A stretch of DNA of 64,000 nt from Syntrophus buswellii (GCF_046097065.1 NZ_CP175563.1:620001-684000), one strand, 5' to 3'. Positions 25,729 through 35,010 are shown, numbered from the stretch's first letter. Numbers and translations are program-made. Notes: a model not told the origin generated them from the sequence alone.

Positions 25729-27243
25729 ATGGATACAATCAAGGCAGAGGAAATAAGTCAGATTATTTCCAAACAAATTCGGGACTATGAACGGAAGCTT
25801 GATGTCAGCGAAACCGGTACCGTGCTTTCCGTTGGAGATGGTATTGCCAGAGTATACGGCGTTGAGAATGCAATGGCCATGGAGCTGCTGGAATTTCCCG
25901 GCGGAATTATGGGAATGGTTCTTAACCTCGAAGCCGACAATGTCGGTGTGGCCGTTCTCGGCGAAGTGACCCACATCAAAGAAGGGGACATTGTCAAGCG
26001 GACAGGAAAGATTGCCCAGATTCCCGTTGGAGAAGCGGTACTGGGAAGAGTCATCGACGCGACAGGAGAGCCCATTGATGGAAAAGGGCCGCTGGGAGCT
26101 ACGGAGTTCAGTAGAATCGAAATGATTGCCCCGGGTGTTATCAAGCGTCAGCCCGTCAATGAGCCGATGTACACCGGCCTTAAAGCGATTGATGCCATGA
26201 CCCCCATTGGTAGAGGGCAGCGGGAACTGATCATTGGTGACCGCCAGATCGGCAAAACGGCCATTGGAATTGATGCTATCATCCGCCAGAAGGACACGGG
26301 CGTGAAATGCATTTATGTTGCCATCGGCCAGAAGAAATCAACGGTTTCACAGATCGTCGAAAACTTGAGGAAGCACGACGCGATGTCTTACACCTGCGTC
26401 GTTGCCGCTTGTGCCAGTGACCCGGCGACCCTGCAGTACATCGCCGCTTATGGAGGATGCAGCATCGGTGAATATTTCCGTGATCGGGGCCAGGATGCCC
26501 TCATCATCTATGATGATCTTTCCAAACAGGCCGTGGCTTACCGCCAGATTTCCCTGCTGCTGAGAAGGCCGCCTGGACGCGAAGCCTATCCGGGAGACAT
26601 TTTTTACAACCACTCAAGGCTTCTGGAACGATCGGCTCGAGTCAGCGCAGATCTGGGGGGCGGTTCCCTCACGGCACTTCCCATCATCGAAACCCAGGCG
26701 GGCGACGTGTCGGCCTATATTCCCACGAACGTCATCTCCATTACGGACGGCCAGGTTTACCTGGAGCCGAACCTGTTCTTCTCCGGTATTCGTCCTGCGA
26801 TTAATGTCGGCTTGTCCGTCTCACGAGTCGGCGGGGCTGCCCAGGTAAAGGCCATGAAACAGGTCGCCGGTACGCTGAAACTTGATCTCGCCCAGTATCG
26901 CGAACTGGCGTCCTTTGCACAGTTTGGAAGCGACCTGGACAAGGCAACCCAGGCACAGCTCGATCGAGGAGTCCGTCTGGTTGAAATTTTGAAGCAGCCG
27001 CAGTTCCAGCCGATGAGCCTGGCTGAGGAAGTCGTGGTTCTCTATGCGGGTACGCGCGGTTTCCTTGACAAGTATGACGTGGATAAGATTAAGGAATACG
27101 AGCCGCAGGTGCTGGCGTTCATGAAGAACAAGTACGCAGCCGTCATGAAGGACATTGATGATCAGAAGGTATTGTCTCCCGAACTGGAGCAGAAGTTAAA
27201 GGACGCCCTTACCGCCTTCGACTCCGTGTTTGTAGCCGGCTGA
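25729..27243 (+). CDS. atpA: ATP synthase subunit alpha
   Basis: The 504-residue non-catalytic nucleotide-binding subunit has the P-loop GDRQIGKT (about residues 169-176) and the family signature PAINVGLSVSRVGG near 355. The P-loop has Ile where GDRQTGKT is usual. All other regions look canonical and the length is normal. It forms the F1 hexamer with AtpD. Confidence 0.97.
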   Translation: MDTIKAEEISQIISKQIRDYERKLDVSETGTVLSVGDGIARVYGVENAMAMELLEFPGGIMGMVLNLEADNVGVAVLGEVTHIKEGDIVKRTGKIAQIPVGEAVLGRVIDATGEPIDGKGPLGATEFSRIEMIAPGVIKRQPVNEPMYTGLKAIDAMTPIGRGQRELIIGDRQIGKTAIGIDAIIRQKDTGVKCIYVAIGQKKSTVSQIVENLRKHDAMSYTCVVAACASDPATLQYIAAYGGCSIGEYFRDRGQDALIIYDDLSKQAVAYRQISLLLRRPPGREAYPGDIFYNHSRLLERSARVSADLGGGSLTALPIIETQAGDVSAYIPTNVISITDGQVYLEPNLFFSGIRPAINVGLSVSRVGGAAQVKAMKQVAGTLKLDLAQYRELASFAQFGSDLDKATQAQLDRGVRLVEILKQPQFQPMSLAEEVVVLYAGTRGFLDKYDVDKIKEYEPQVLAFMKNKYAAVMKDIDDQKVLSPELEQKLKDALTAFDSVFVAG

Positions 27244-27343
27244 GATAACATTCTCGTCTGAAAAAAAGATGATTTTTTTAGATATCAATCAGGAAGTTAA
27301 GGCTTGAATCGGGCCGACAACCAGAGATAAAGGAGTAATTTTA

Positions 27344-28219
27344 ATGGCCGCATTAAAGGACATTAAAAGAAAAGTAGCTGCGGTACAGAAAACAAAACAG
27401 ATTACCCGGGCCATGAACATGGTGGCTGCGTCGAAGTTCCGCGCGGCTCAGGCGAGGATGGAGAGCTTTCGTCCCTACGCCATGAAATTCATGGAGGTGC
27501 TGGACAGCCTTGCGCTTCGGGTGAACCCCGAGGCCCATCCGCTGCTTGCAGCAAGGGAGCCGAAGAAGATCAGGGTCCTGTGCATGAGTTCCGACAGGGG
27601 ACTTTGCGGCGGTTTCAATACCAATCTGATCAAATCATCCGAACGATTTGTAAAGGAAAAGATGGCGGCGGGACTTTCTGTGGAGCTGACGCCCGTGGGG
27701 AGGAAGAGCCGGGATTACTTCAGAAGAAAATATCCCATCATCAACGAGAAAACGGATATCCTCGGTAAATTCGACATTAATCTGGCCGTAGAGATATCGG
27801 ATGACGTCATCACGCCCTTTGTAAACGAGGAGTTCGATGAGCTCTACATTATTTACAACGAGTTCCGAAATGTCTCCATGCAGAGGCCCGTTGTTGTCAG
27901 GTTGCTGCCTCTGCCTTCCGTCGGACAGGAAGGCGAAATGGACCCGGATAAAACCATCGATTATGTCTATGAGCCATCTGAAGAAGTATTGATTGAGAAG
28001 CTTTTGTCCATGTATCTCCATGTCCTCATTTTCAGGGCGCTCCTTGAGACGTCCGCCGGAGAAAATGGAGCCAGGATGGCAGCCATGGATAACGCGACGA
28101 GGAACTGCGACGAGATGATCAGAACGCTGACCCTGCAATACAACAAGGTGAGGCAGTCCGCGATCACGGCGGAATTGATGGATATCGTTGGTGGAACAGA
28201 AGCCTTGGCGAAAGGATAA
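27344..28219 (+). CDS. atpG: ATP synthase subunit gamma
   Basis: The 291-residue central-stalk subunit has paired long helices at the termini: an N-terminal KDIKRKVAAVQKTKQITRAM and a C-terminal stretch ending RQSAITAELMDIVGGTEAL. The Rossmann-like middle contains SSDRGLCGGFN. It rotates inside the alpha-beta ring. It lies 100 bases after atpA with its own AAAGGAG ribosome-binding site. Confidence 0.97.
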   Translation: MAALKDIKRKVAAVQKTKQITRAMNMVAASKFRAAQARMESFRPYAMKFMEVLDSLALRVNPEAHPLLAAREPKKIRVLCMSSDRGLCGGFNTNLIKSSERFVKEKMAAGLSVELTPVGRKSRDYFRRKYPIINEKTDILGKFDINLAVEISDDVITPFVNEEFDELYIIYNEFRNVSMQRPVVVRLLPLPSVGQEGEMDPDKTIDYVYEPSEEVLIEKLLSMYLHVLIFRALLETSAGENGARMAAMDNATRNCDEMIRTLTLQYNKVRQSAITAELMDIVGGTEALAKG

Positions 28220-28319
28220 CTTTAGAAATATTCAAGAAGAGTTATGGAATAATCGGAGAAGGAAACATCCGATATCATAATTGAAGGACTAAGATTTCCG
28301 TAGCGAAAAGGAGACTAAC

Positions 28320-29729
28320 ATGAATATTGGTAAGATTATACAGGTGATTGGGCCGGTCATTGACGTTGCATTCGAAGAGGGGCAGCTGCCGGCAATTTTG
28401 AATGCCATCACCATAACAAATCCCGTCATCAACGACGAGGAGGATAATCTGGTTGTTGAAGTCGCACAGCATCTGGGCGACAACGTCGTGCGGTGTATCG
28501 CCATGGACGTTACGGATGGTCTGGTCCGGGGGATGCCGGCAAAGGACACCGGTGGACCGATTACGGTGCCCGTTGGAAAGGAATGTCTCGGCAGGATCCT
28601 CAATGTGGTGGGCAGACCGGTCGACGGAATGGGGCCTGTGGAAGCCAAGAACCACATGCCGATTCACAGGGAGTCCCCTTCGTTTACGGAGCAGGATACA
28701 ACGGTTCACGTTCTTGAAACGGGAGTCAAGGTCATCGATTTGCTCGTTCCATTTCCCCGTGGCGGAAAGATGGGGTTGTTCGGTGGAGCCGGATGCGGCA
28801 AGACCGTTGTCATGATGGAAATGATTCATAACATCGCCATGCACCATGGTGGTATTTCCGTGTTTGCCGGCGTCGGAGAGAGAACCCGCGAGGGTAACGA
28901 CCTCTATCGAGAGATGCTGGAGTCCGGCGTTATCAAGCAGGCGGCTCTGATTTACGGCCAGATGACGGAACCTCCGGGAGCGCGGGCGAGAGTCTCTCTG
29001 ACCGCACTGGCTGCAGCAGAGTATTTCCGCGATGTAGAAGGGCAGGATGTGCTCCTCTTTATCGACAACATCTTCAGGTTTACTCAGGCTGGTGCTGAAG
29101 TGTCCGCCCTTCTGGGAAGAATGCCCTCCGCCGTCGGTTACCAGCCGACGCTGGCTACGGACCTTGGCGAGCTTCAGGAACGGATTACCTCGACGGATAA
29201 AGGGTCAATTACGGCCGTGCAGTGCGTCTATGTCCCTGCGGACGACTTGACCGACCCTGCTCCGGCAACGACCTTTGCTCACCTTGATGGAACGGTTGTT
29301 TTGTCCAGACCCATTGCAGAGCTTGGAATCTATCCCGCAGTGGATCCCCTGGATTCGACATCGAGAATTCTCGATCCCATCGTGCTGGGTGAGGAGCATT
29401 ACCGGGTAGCTCGACAGGTCCAGGTGACTCTGCAGAAGTATAAGGATCTGCAGGATATCATCGCGATTCTCGGAATGGACGAGCTGTCTGAAGAAGATAA
29501 GCTGACCGTCAACAGGGCGCGGAAAATTCAGAGATTCCTTTCTCAGCCGTTCTTCGTTGCCGCGCAGTTTACGGGAGTCGATGGAAAGTTCGTTTCCGTT
29601 CCTGATACCGTCAGAGGATTCAAGGAAATTCTCGAAGGCAAGTACGACGAATTGCCCGAACAGGCCTTCTACATGGTCGGTGGAATTGAAGAGGCGGTAG
29701 AAAAAGCGAAGAAATATCAGGAGCAATAA
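28320..29729 (+). CDS. atpD: ATP synthase subunit beta
   Basis: The 469-residue catalytic subunit has P-loop GGAGCGKT (about residues 157-164) and Walker B VLLFIDNIFRF. The DELSEEDK segment that contacts gamma is present. The P-loop carries Cys where Val (GGAGVGKT) is nearly invariant, an unusual change next to the catalytic Lys. Length and other motifs are normal. Confidence 0.97.
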   Translation: MNIGKIIQVIGPVIDVAFEEGQLPAILNAITITNPVINDEEDNLVVEVAQHLGDNVVRCIAMDVTDGLVRGMPAKDTGGPITVPVGKECLGRILNVVGRPVDGMGPVEAKNHMPIHRESPSFTEQDTTVHVLETGVKVIDLLVPFPRGGKMGLFGGAGCGKTVVMMEMIHNIAMHHGGISVFAGVGERTREGNDLYREMLESGVIKQAALIYGQMTEPPGARARVSLTALAAAEYFRDVEGQDVLLFIDNIFRFTQAGAEVSALLGRMPSAVGYQPTLATDLGELQERITSTDKGSITAVQCVYVPADDLTDPAPATTFAHLDGTVVLSRPIAELGIYPAVDPLDSTSRILDPIVLGEEHYRVARQVQVTLQKYKDLQDIIAILGMDELSEEDKLTVNRARKIQRFLSQPFFVAAQFTGVDGKFVSVPDTVRGFKEILEGKYDELPEQAFYMVGGIEEAVEKAKKYQEQ

Positions 29730-29744
29730 GGACAGGGGAAAGCA

Positions 29745-30152
29745 ATGGCCGAAGAACTGTTATTGGAGATCGTCACCCCGGAGAAAATGGCCTTCAGCGG
29801 TGAGGTTGAAGAAGTCACCATACCTGGAACGGAAGGTGAATTCGGGGTGTTGAGAGGGCACGAAACGTTGCTCAGTTCTGTAGAAATAGGTGAGTTAAGC
29901 TTTACCGTAGGAGGCAAGAAACAATATTTCGCAGTTAATACGGGCTATACGGAAGTGACAGCGAATAAAGTAACGGTTCTCGTTGAAACGGCAGAAAGTG
30001 CTGAAACGATCAACAGAGAAAGAGCAATGAGAGCCAAAGAGCGTGCCGAGGAGAAACTGACCAAATTGTCCAAGGATGAGTTGGAATTCGAGATGCTCAG
30101 CATTGCTCTGCAGAGGGCTGTCACTCGGATCGGTGTATCGGAGAAGGCCTGA
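29745..30152 (+). CDS. atpC: ATP synthase subunit epsilon
   Basis: The 135-residue protein has the N-terminal beta-sandwich (LEIVTPEKMAFSGEVEEVTIPG and GEFGVLRGH) and a C-terminal helix pair that can inhibit ATP hydrolysis. It couples gamma to the c ring. It lies 15 bases after atpD and ends the operon before a terminator. Confidence 0.95.
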   Translation: MAEELLLEIVTPEKMAFSGEVEEVTIPGTEGEFGVLRGHETLLSSVEIGELSFTVGGKKQYFAVNTGYTEVTANKVTVLVETAESAETINRERAMRAKERAEEKLTKLSKDELEFEMLSIALQRAVTRIGVSEKA

Positions 30153-30180
30153 GGTCTGAAGTTCAGAATAGACGGGACAT

Positions 30181-30220
30181 AAAAGCCGGCAGTGAGGATT
30201 TTTCTCAGTGCCGGCTTTTT
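30181..30220. terminator. Bidirectional intrinsic terminator between atpC and greA
   Basis: AAAAGCCGGCA-G-TGAG pairs with CTCA-G-TGCCGGCTTTT (15 pairs, one mismatch) and is followed by T-rich DNA. It serves atpC on the plus strand and greA on the minus strand. Confidence 0.85.
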
Positions 30221-30275
30221 ATTTCCTGCTGAAGAGGTTCGCTGGATAAAGAAGCACCCTTTCCGGTTCAGGTCA

Positions 30276-30761
30276 TTAAAACTCGGACGGGTCAATCATA
30301 ATATCCACAACCTCGAAATTGCGAGTTCCTCCGGGTGTCTGAACCTTCACTTCGTCGCCGATCGATTTGCCGATCAAGGCCTTTCCAATGGGAGACGTAA
30401 CAGAAATCTTGTTTGCATTGATGTTGGATTCGAAGGGACCCACAAGCTGATAATTTGTCTGTGTTCCGGAACTGATCTCTTCAATGACAACCTTAGCGCC
30501 GAAAACAACCTTGTCGTTGCTTAACTTGCTCAGATCGATGATGTTGGATAGGGCGAGATTGTTTTCAATCTCCTGCAGTTTTCCGTGCAAAAAGGACTGC
30601 TTTTCCTTGGCCGCCGTGTATTCGGCGTTTTCTGACAAATCTCCGTGCCCTCTTGCCGTTTCGATATCCTTTATGTTGGCGGGAATCAGAACCGTCTTCA
30701 GATGTTCAAGCTCTTTCTTGAGATTTTCGAAACCCGATTTCGTGATTGGCATCTTTTCCAT
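30276..30761 (-). CDS. greA: Transcript cleavage factor GreA
   Basis: The 161-residue protein has an N-terminal coiled coil with the acidic tip motif DLSENAEY that enters the RNA polymerase secondary channel. The C-terminal FKBP-like domain ends in ISVTSPIGKALIGKSIGDEV. It rescues backtracked RNA polymerase. The start at 30761 (MEKMPITKSG) follows GGGGGCAGG; MPITKSG at 30752 is also possible. Confidence 0.96.
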   Translation of the reverse strand: MEKMPITKSGFENLKKELEHLKTVLIPANIKDIETARGHGDLSENAEYTAAKEKQSFLHGKLQEIENNLALSNIIDLSKLSNDKVVFGAKVVIEEISSGTQTNYQLVGPFESNINANKISVTSPIGKALIGKSIGDEVKVQTPGGTRNFEVVDIMIDPSEF

Positions 30762-30782
30762 GACCTGCCCCCTGTATTTCAA

Positions 30783-31201
30783 ATATGATGAACCGTCAAA
30801 TGAACCTATTGCGGTCGTATCGTTAAAGCGATGACGTTCTCAATGAAAAAATTATGCCGGTACAAACAAATCGATTCGCAGTTTTCAGGCCTTTGCACCA
30901 GGAGAATGTATGAAGATACTGTTCCGTGGAATAGCAGGTTTAGAAGAAGCCAGAAAAATCCGGATAGAGCGGCAAGACATCCTTTAGAAAATCTGCAAAC
31001 ATCAGAAAAGATCGAAGGCCAGCTTCACGAGAAGTCTTTTTATTGCAGAATTTCTAATAAAGAAAAATGACCCTGTCAAGGGAGAATTCCACCTTTTCCT
31101 CCGCAACTTATCAATTCTTGCCCGCAAAATGGAAGTGTGTTAGAAATGGAAACGGCGAGGAAGGCACAAACAGGCTGAAAAGCGAGGGGATGGGGAGAGG
31201 T
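30783..31201. other. Gap of about 420 bases with no convincing gene
   Basis: The stretch is rather AT-rich. It contains only short unconvincing reading frames, the longest (30831-31070) being basic with no family resemblance. The downstream methyltransferase frame is open from 31067 but its conserved part begins near 31202. It presumably holds promoters for greA (-) and the methyltransferase (+). Confidence 0.4.
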
Positions 31202-32119
31202 ATGCTGGTGCATGGGAGTATAAATCCTTCCCTGGACAAGGAAAAGAGATCTTTCGCGGAGAGCTTTGTCCAAGTCCGGAGGGAGGAATTGATCCGTGAT
31301 CTAGTCTTTCCCCGTGCTGGAGAAAGGCTCCTTGATGTTGGATGCGGAACGGGAGAACATCTCATGTTCTTCAGAAATCAGGGATGCAGTGTTACAGGGA
31401 TTGATCCGTCCCGTGAAAGAGTTGAGGCTGCTCAAAGGAAGCTGGGGCATCGGGCGGATATTCATGCCGGGCGGGCTGAAGACCTTCCATTTTCCGACAA
31501 TGAATTCGATATTGTAACCATGATTGCCTCGCTGGAATTCGTCGAGGATCCCCAAAAAGCCGTCAGCGAGGCGGTCCGCGTTTCACGGGACAGGGTCTTT
31601 CTGGGGACGTGGAACCGGTACGCCATCATGAATCCTCATGGCGGCCACAGAGAATTTTTCTGTTCCTCAACGGGGGAAAGCCCCGTTCAACCTCTGGGAG
31701 GATTGCAGCTTGTCCGTCTGGTCAGAAACCTGCTGCCTGGAGTTCCCATATACTGGGGAAGCGTCCTCTTTTTCCCATTGGAGTGGTACACGTATCTTTC
31801 GGGTCTCGAACGGCATATTCCCATGAGAAAAAATCCCTTCGGGGCCTTCCTGGGCTTTTCCTTTTCCGTTCAGGCTACCTACCGGACCATCCAGGATTTG
31901 ATCCGCGAACCGCTGGGGGCCAATTCCAAGGGCAGCCAGGCCCTCCAGGGCGCTGCCATCGGGATGAAGCAGGAAGGGGTCACTGGAGGTCATCATCCTC
32001 GTAAGATTGATCCAGAGCATGAAGGGCTCTTTCCAGATCTTCAGCGGGAACCAGGATTTTTACCTCACCGAGGCCGTCCAGATTTGTGGCATAAAGGATT
32101 CCAGCCGTCTCATAAATGA
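31202..32119 (+). CDS. SAM-dependent class I methyltransferase, substrate unknown
   Basis: The SAM-binding motif LLDVGCGTGEHL lies at about residues 41-52 in a methyltransferase_11-type fold (GIDPSRERVEAAQRK, EDLPFSDNEFDIV). The C-terminal part (about 150-255) has aromatic-rich segments (WGSVLFFPLEWYTY) typical of small-molecule methyltransferases. ATG 31202 is chosen for GGGGAG upstream; ATG 31190 and a start at 31067 are open alternatives. The last 47 codons run antisense through the convergent DUF2007 gene and look unconserved (HHPRKIDPEHEGLF), so the natural C-terminus may have been replaced or extended. Confidence 0.75.
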   Translation: MLVHGSINPSLDKEKRSFAESFVQVRREELIRDLVFPRAGERLLDVGCGTGEHLMFFRNQGCSVTGIDPSRERVEAAQRKLGHRADIHAGRAEDLPFSDNEFDIVTMIASLEFVEDPQKAVSEAVRVSRDRVFLGTWNRYAIMNPHGGHREFFCSSTGESPVQPLGGLQLVRLVRNLLPGVPIYWGSVLFFPLEWYTYLSGLERHIPMRKNPFGAFLGFSFSVQATYRTIQDLIREPLGANSKGSQALQGAAIGMKQEGVTGGHHPRKIDPEHEGLFPDLQREPGFLPHRGRPDLWHKGFQPSHK

Positions 32120-32219
32120 GGTGGGTGGGAATCCCCTCTGTTTTCAGGCGTCCTTCTATAATATGGGCATTCGTCATTCCTGAAGCCACGTACGCAACCC
32201 GCCATTTGTTCTGCTCCAT
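31980..32219 (-). CDS. DUF2007-type small protein (putative signal-transducing domain)
   Basis: The 79-residue protein has the DUF2007/GlnB-like small-domain pattern WRVAYVASGMTNAHIIEGRLKTEGI followed by EVKILVPAEDLERALHAL. Members are small alpha/beta proteins of unclear signalling or binding role. The start at 32219 (MEQNKW) follows a GGGGGG run; TTG 32225 is possible. Its 3' 140 bases overlap the convergent methyltransferase frame. Confidence 0.8.
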   Translation of the reverse strand: MEQNKWRVAYVASGMTNAHIIEGRLKTEGIPTHLIYETAGILYATNLDGLGEVKILVPAEDLERALHALDQSYEDDDLQ

Positions 32220-32359
32220 TCTCAACCCCCCTCATCCCCGGATCCTTGTTATTCTGTCGCCACGGAAAATTGAAATAATCTGGAATGCATGATAAACGAA
32301 ATCCAGAAAATTTGGCAAGTTCAAGCTCGTTGACTGCAAGAAAAGGAGTGAGATAAGCG

Positions 32360-32911
32360 ATGCCCCTTAAAGACTGGACCCTGTTATCAAGTGAGCCGGA
32401 ACGTTTCTGCCGGCTCTTTTCCCTGCGGAAGGATCGTGCCGTTTCTCCCCGGACTGGCCGGCCCTCGGACTTTTTTGTGGTGGAGGCGTCTCCCTGGGTC
32501 AATATTATTCCCATCACATCCCAAAACGACGTTGTCCTTATCCGGCAGTACCGCCATGGAGTACGCAGTGTCACCCTGGAAATTCCCGGCGGGCTTGTGG
32601 AAGATTCCGATTCTCCGGAGGAAGCTGCGCGACGGGAACTCCGAGAGGAAACGGGTTATGCGGAACGCGTGCTCGCCCCTTTAGGGGCTGTTTATCCCAA
32701 TCCAGCCATCCAGAACAACCTCTGCCATACGTTTCTGGCCCAGGATGTTTATCCTGTCGGGGTGCAGCAACAGGATGAAGAGGAGGATATCGAGGTCATC
32801 CTGAAGCCTCTATCGGAGATTCCCAGACTGATCAGGGATGGCGAGATTAATCATGCCCTTGTCATCGCGGCCTTCTGTCGATTCTATTTGGAACATCCGT
32901 TCAAACCATGA
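32360..32911 (+). CDS. Nudix hydrolase, ADP-ribose pyrophosphatase type
   Basis: The 183-residue protein has the Nudix box GLVEDSDSPEEAARRELREE followed by TGY, within a beta-rich fold (QYRHGVRSVTLEIPGG) typical of ADP-sugar pyrophosphatases. The box reads Gx5D where Gx5E is standard; the metal-binding REUxEE core is intact. It probably hydrolyses ADP-ribose or related nucleotide sugars. ATG 32360 begins MPLKDWTLLSSE. Confidence 0.88.
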   Translation: MPLKDWTLLSSEPERFCRLFSLRKDRAVSPRTGRPSDFFVVEASPWVNIIPITSQNDVVLIRQYRHGVRSVTLEIPGGLVEDSDSPEEAARRELREETGYAERVLAPLGAVYPNPAIQNNLCHTFLAQDVYPVGVQQQDEEEDIEVILKPLSEIPRLIRDGEINHALVIAAFCRFYLEHPFKP

Positions 32912-32942
32912 AAAACAAAGGTTCTCTTGAAGAAGCGGCACG

Positions 32943-34484
32943 ATGCTTTTAATCCACCCCCCTGTTGTCAAGCCCTGTGAATCCCCTGCCGGCCTGGCGA
33001 AGCTTGCCGGCGCACTGAGATGCCACGGACGGACCTGTACCGTGGTGGATGCCAATCTGGAGGGACTGCTCTATCTTCTGACGGATAAGGCCGTGACAGG
33101 CGCTGCTTCGGATACCTGGACCCGCCGCGCTCGAAATCACCTCCAGGATCACCTTCAGGATCTTGGTGATTGGGGGGGCTATCGAAACCGCGATCGCTAC
33201 CAGCGGTCGATCCGTGATCTGAATCGAGTCCTGGAATTCTCAACGGGCAGAAAATCCGGCACCCATCTGACCCTGGCCAACTATGAGGAGAAAGACCTCT
33301 CGCCCCTTCGCAGTGACGACCTGCTTGCCGCCGCATCACTTCCGGAAGCCAATCCTTTTTATCCTTACTTCCACGGCCGATTGTCGGGGCTGCTGGAAGC
33401 CCTTTCTCCCCCGATGATCGGCTTTTCACTGAATTTTCTCAGCCAGGCGCTCTGCACCTTTGCCATGATGGGGTTCCTGCGGCGGGAATACCCTTCCGTG
33501 AAGCTCGTTCTGGGAGGAGGGCTGGTGACCTCCTGGATGAGTTCCCCCAACTGGCGGAACCCCTTTTCCGGACTTGTGGACGACATGATCGCCGGACCAG
33601 GCGAGGGGCCCCTTCTCGAACTGCTGGGAAGCGGGTTGGACCATGAGGACTGTCTGCCCGATTACGGGGATGTGTGGAAAAATCCGTATCTGGCTCCCGG
33701 CTTTATTCTGCCCTACAGCGCCTCCCGGGGCTGCTACTGGCGACGCTGCGCCTTCTGCCCCGAAAAGGCTGAAGGGCAACCCTATGCGCCCATCCCCGCG
33801 GACCGGTCCGTTTCTCAGCTCCAGGTCCTGGTTCAAAGGTACCGACCGGCCCTGATCCACCTCCTGGATAACGCCCTCAGTCCGGCTCTGCTCAATGCCG
33901 TGATCGAGGCGCCGCCGGGAGCGCCCTGGTATGGCTTTGCGAGAATTGAAGAGCATCTTGGAGATCCGGAGTTCTGCCGTTTACTGAAACGCTCCGGCTG
34001 CGTCATTCTCAAACTGGGGCTGGAATCCGGCGATCAGAACGTGCTGGATGCCCTTTTGAAGGGTATCTCTCTGACCAGGGCCTCGGAAGTGTTGAAAACG
34101 CTGAAGAAAGCAGGGATTGCCTCTTACGTGTATCTGCTTTTTGGTACACCGGCCGAATCCCGGGAATCGGCAGAGAAAACGCTTGCCTTTGTTGCCGAAC
34201 ACGCGCACTGCATCGATTATCTGAATGTGGCGGTCTTTAACCTGCCGGCCTGGAGTGCGGAGGTGTCATCCCTGCAAACTCGAACTTTTTATTCCGGCGA
34301 TCTTTCCCTGTATCTGGATTTTATCCATCCCCTGGGCTGGGATCGACTCCGCGTCCGGCATTTTCTGGACCGCAGATTCAAACGTCATCCGGCGATCCGG
34401 GAAATTCTCCTCCGGGATCCTCCCGTGTTTACATCCAATCATGCACCGTTTTTTTCCCTGTCCTCCGGCACGTCCAGGCTCTGA
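32943..34484 (+). CDS. Radical SAM protein with a CX4CX2C cluster motif
   Basis: In this 513-residue protein, residues 1-240 resemble a B12-binding-like Rossmann region (MLLIHPPVVKPCESPAGLAKLAGALR, LVLGGGLVTSW). The radical SAM core begins with SRGCYWRRCAFCPE at about 261-274. The cysteines are spaced CX4CX2C instead of CX3CX2C. GFARIEEHL, LKLGLESGDQNVL and YVYLLFGTP segments fit the TIM barrel. Such proteins methylate or rearrange unactivated carbons; the substrate is unknown. No precursor peptide gene was found beside it. Confidence 0.85.
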   Translation: MLLIHPPVVKPCESPAGLAKLAGALRCHGRTCTVVDANLEGLLYLLTDKAVTGAASDTWTRRARNHLQDHLQDLGDWGGYRNRDRYQRSIRDLNRVLEFSTGRKSGTHLTLANYEEKDLSPLRSDDLLAAASLPEANPFYPYFHGRLSGLLEALSPPMIGFSLNFLSQALCTFAMMGFLRREYPSVKLVLGGGLVTSWMSSPNWRNPFSGLVDDMIAGPGEGPLLELLGSGLDHEDCLPDYGDVWKNPYLAPGFILPYSASRGCYWRRCAFCPEKAEGQPYAPIPADRSVSQLQVLVQRYRPALIHLLDNALSPALLNAVIEAPPGAPWYGFARIEEHLGDPEFCRLLKRSGCVILKLGLESGDQNVLDALLKGISLTRASEVLKTLKKAGIASYVYLLFGTPAESRESAEKTLAFVAEHAHCIDYLNVAVFNLPAWSAEVSSLQTRTFYSGDLSLYLDFIHPLGWDRLRVRHFLDRRFKRHPAIREILLRDPPVFTSNHAPFFSLSSGTSRL

Positions 34485-34716
34485 CCCGGCAGCAGGGGCG
34501 GTCAGACGCCGCAATTCGGATCCGGCTGCATCCCTGCTCCGCCTGCACCCGGGAGTCTGTCTTTCATTGACACGCGGGAGCCTTATGCCTATACTGTTGC
34601 GTGGAAAAGCAGATGGTTGCGGAATCCTGTTTCCATTTTTGCGGCCCGATCGCTATCCTGGAGAGCAGGCCGATGAGGAGAGATCTTTACAGGCGATTGA
34701 GGAAGGGGGAGCTGAA

Positions 34717-35010
34717 ATGCCCGTATTCATGATGTTCGGGAAATACAGCCGGGATTCTTTGGAGGGGATGTCGCCGGAGCGAACCGGGAAGTCCGTAGAG
34801 ATCATCGAACATAACGGAGGCCGGGTGATTTCCATGTATGCCGTTTTGGGAATTCATGATCTGGTCTTTACCGTTGAATTTCCTACGATTCAGAAGGCCC
34901 TGGCGGTGTCTGCCGCACTGAGCATGCTGACAGGCATTTCCTTCACAACCTCCCCTGTGATCGACATCACCCATTTCGACTCCCTGATGTCCGAGATGAA
35001 AAATAGATAA
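34717..35010 (+). CDS. GYD domain protein
   Basis: The 97-residue protein matches the GYD family (VFMMFGKYSRDSLEGMSPERTGK, GGRVISMYAVLGIHDLVFTVEFP), a small ferredoxin-like alpha/beta fold related to dimeric barrel proteins of unknown function. It has no signal peptide. GGAAGGGGGA precedes ATG 34717. The 232 bases upstream hold nothing clear. Confidence 0.85.
   Translation: MPVFMMFGKYSRDSLEGMSPERTGKSVEIIEHNGGRVISMYAVLGIHDLVFTVEFPTIQKALAVSAALSMLTGISFTTSPVIDITHFDSLMSEMKNR

Noticed and set aside
30831..31070. 79-residue ORF before the methyltransferase
   Set aside because: It is basic and low in family-like pattern, has no good ribosome-binding site, and overlaps likely promoter DNA.
34225..34716. 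Long N-terminal extension of the GYD protein
   Set aside because: The extension lies mostly inside the radical SAM gene in another frame; the domain, ribosome-binding site and start agree on 34717.
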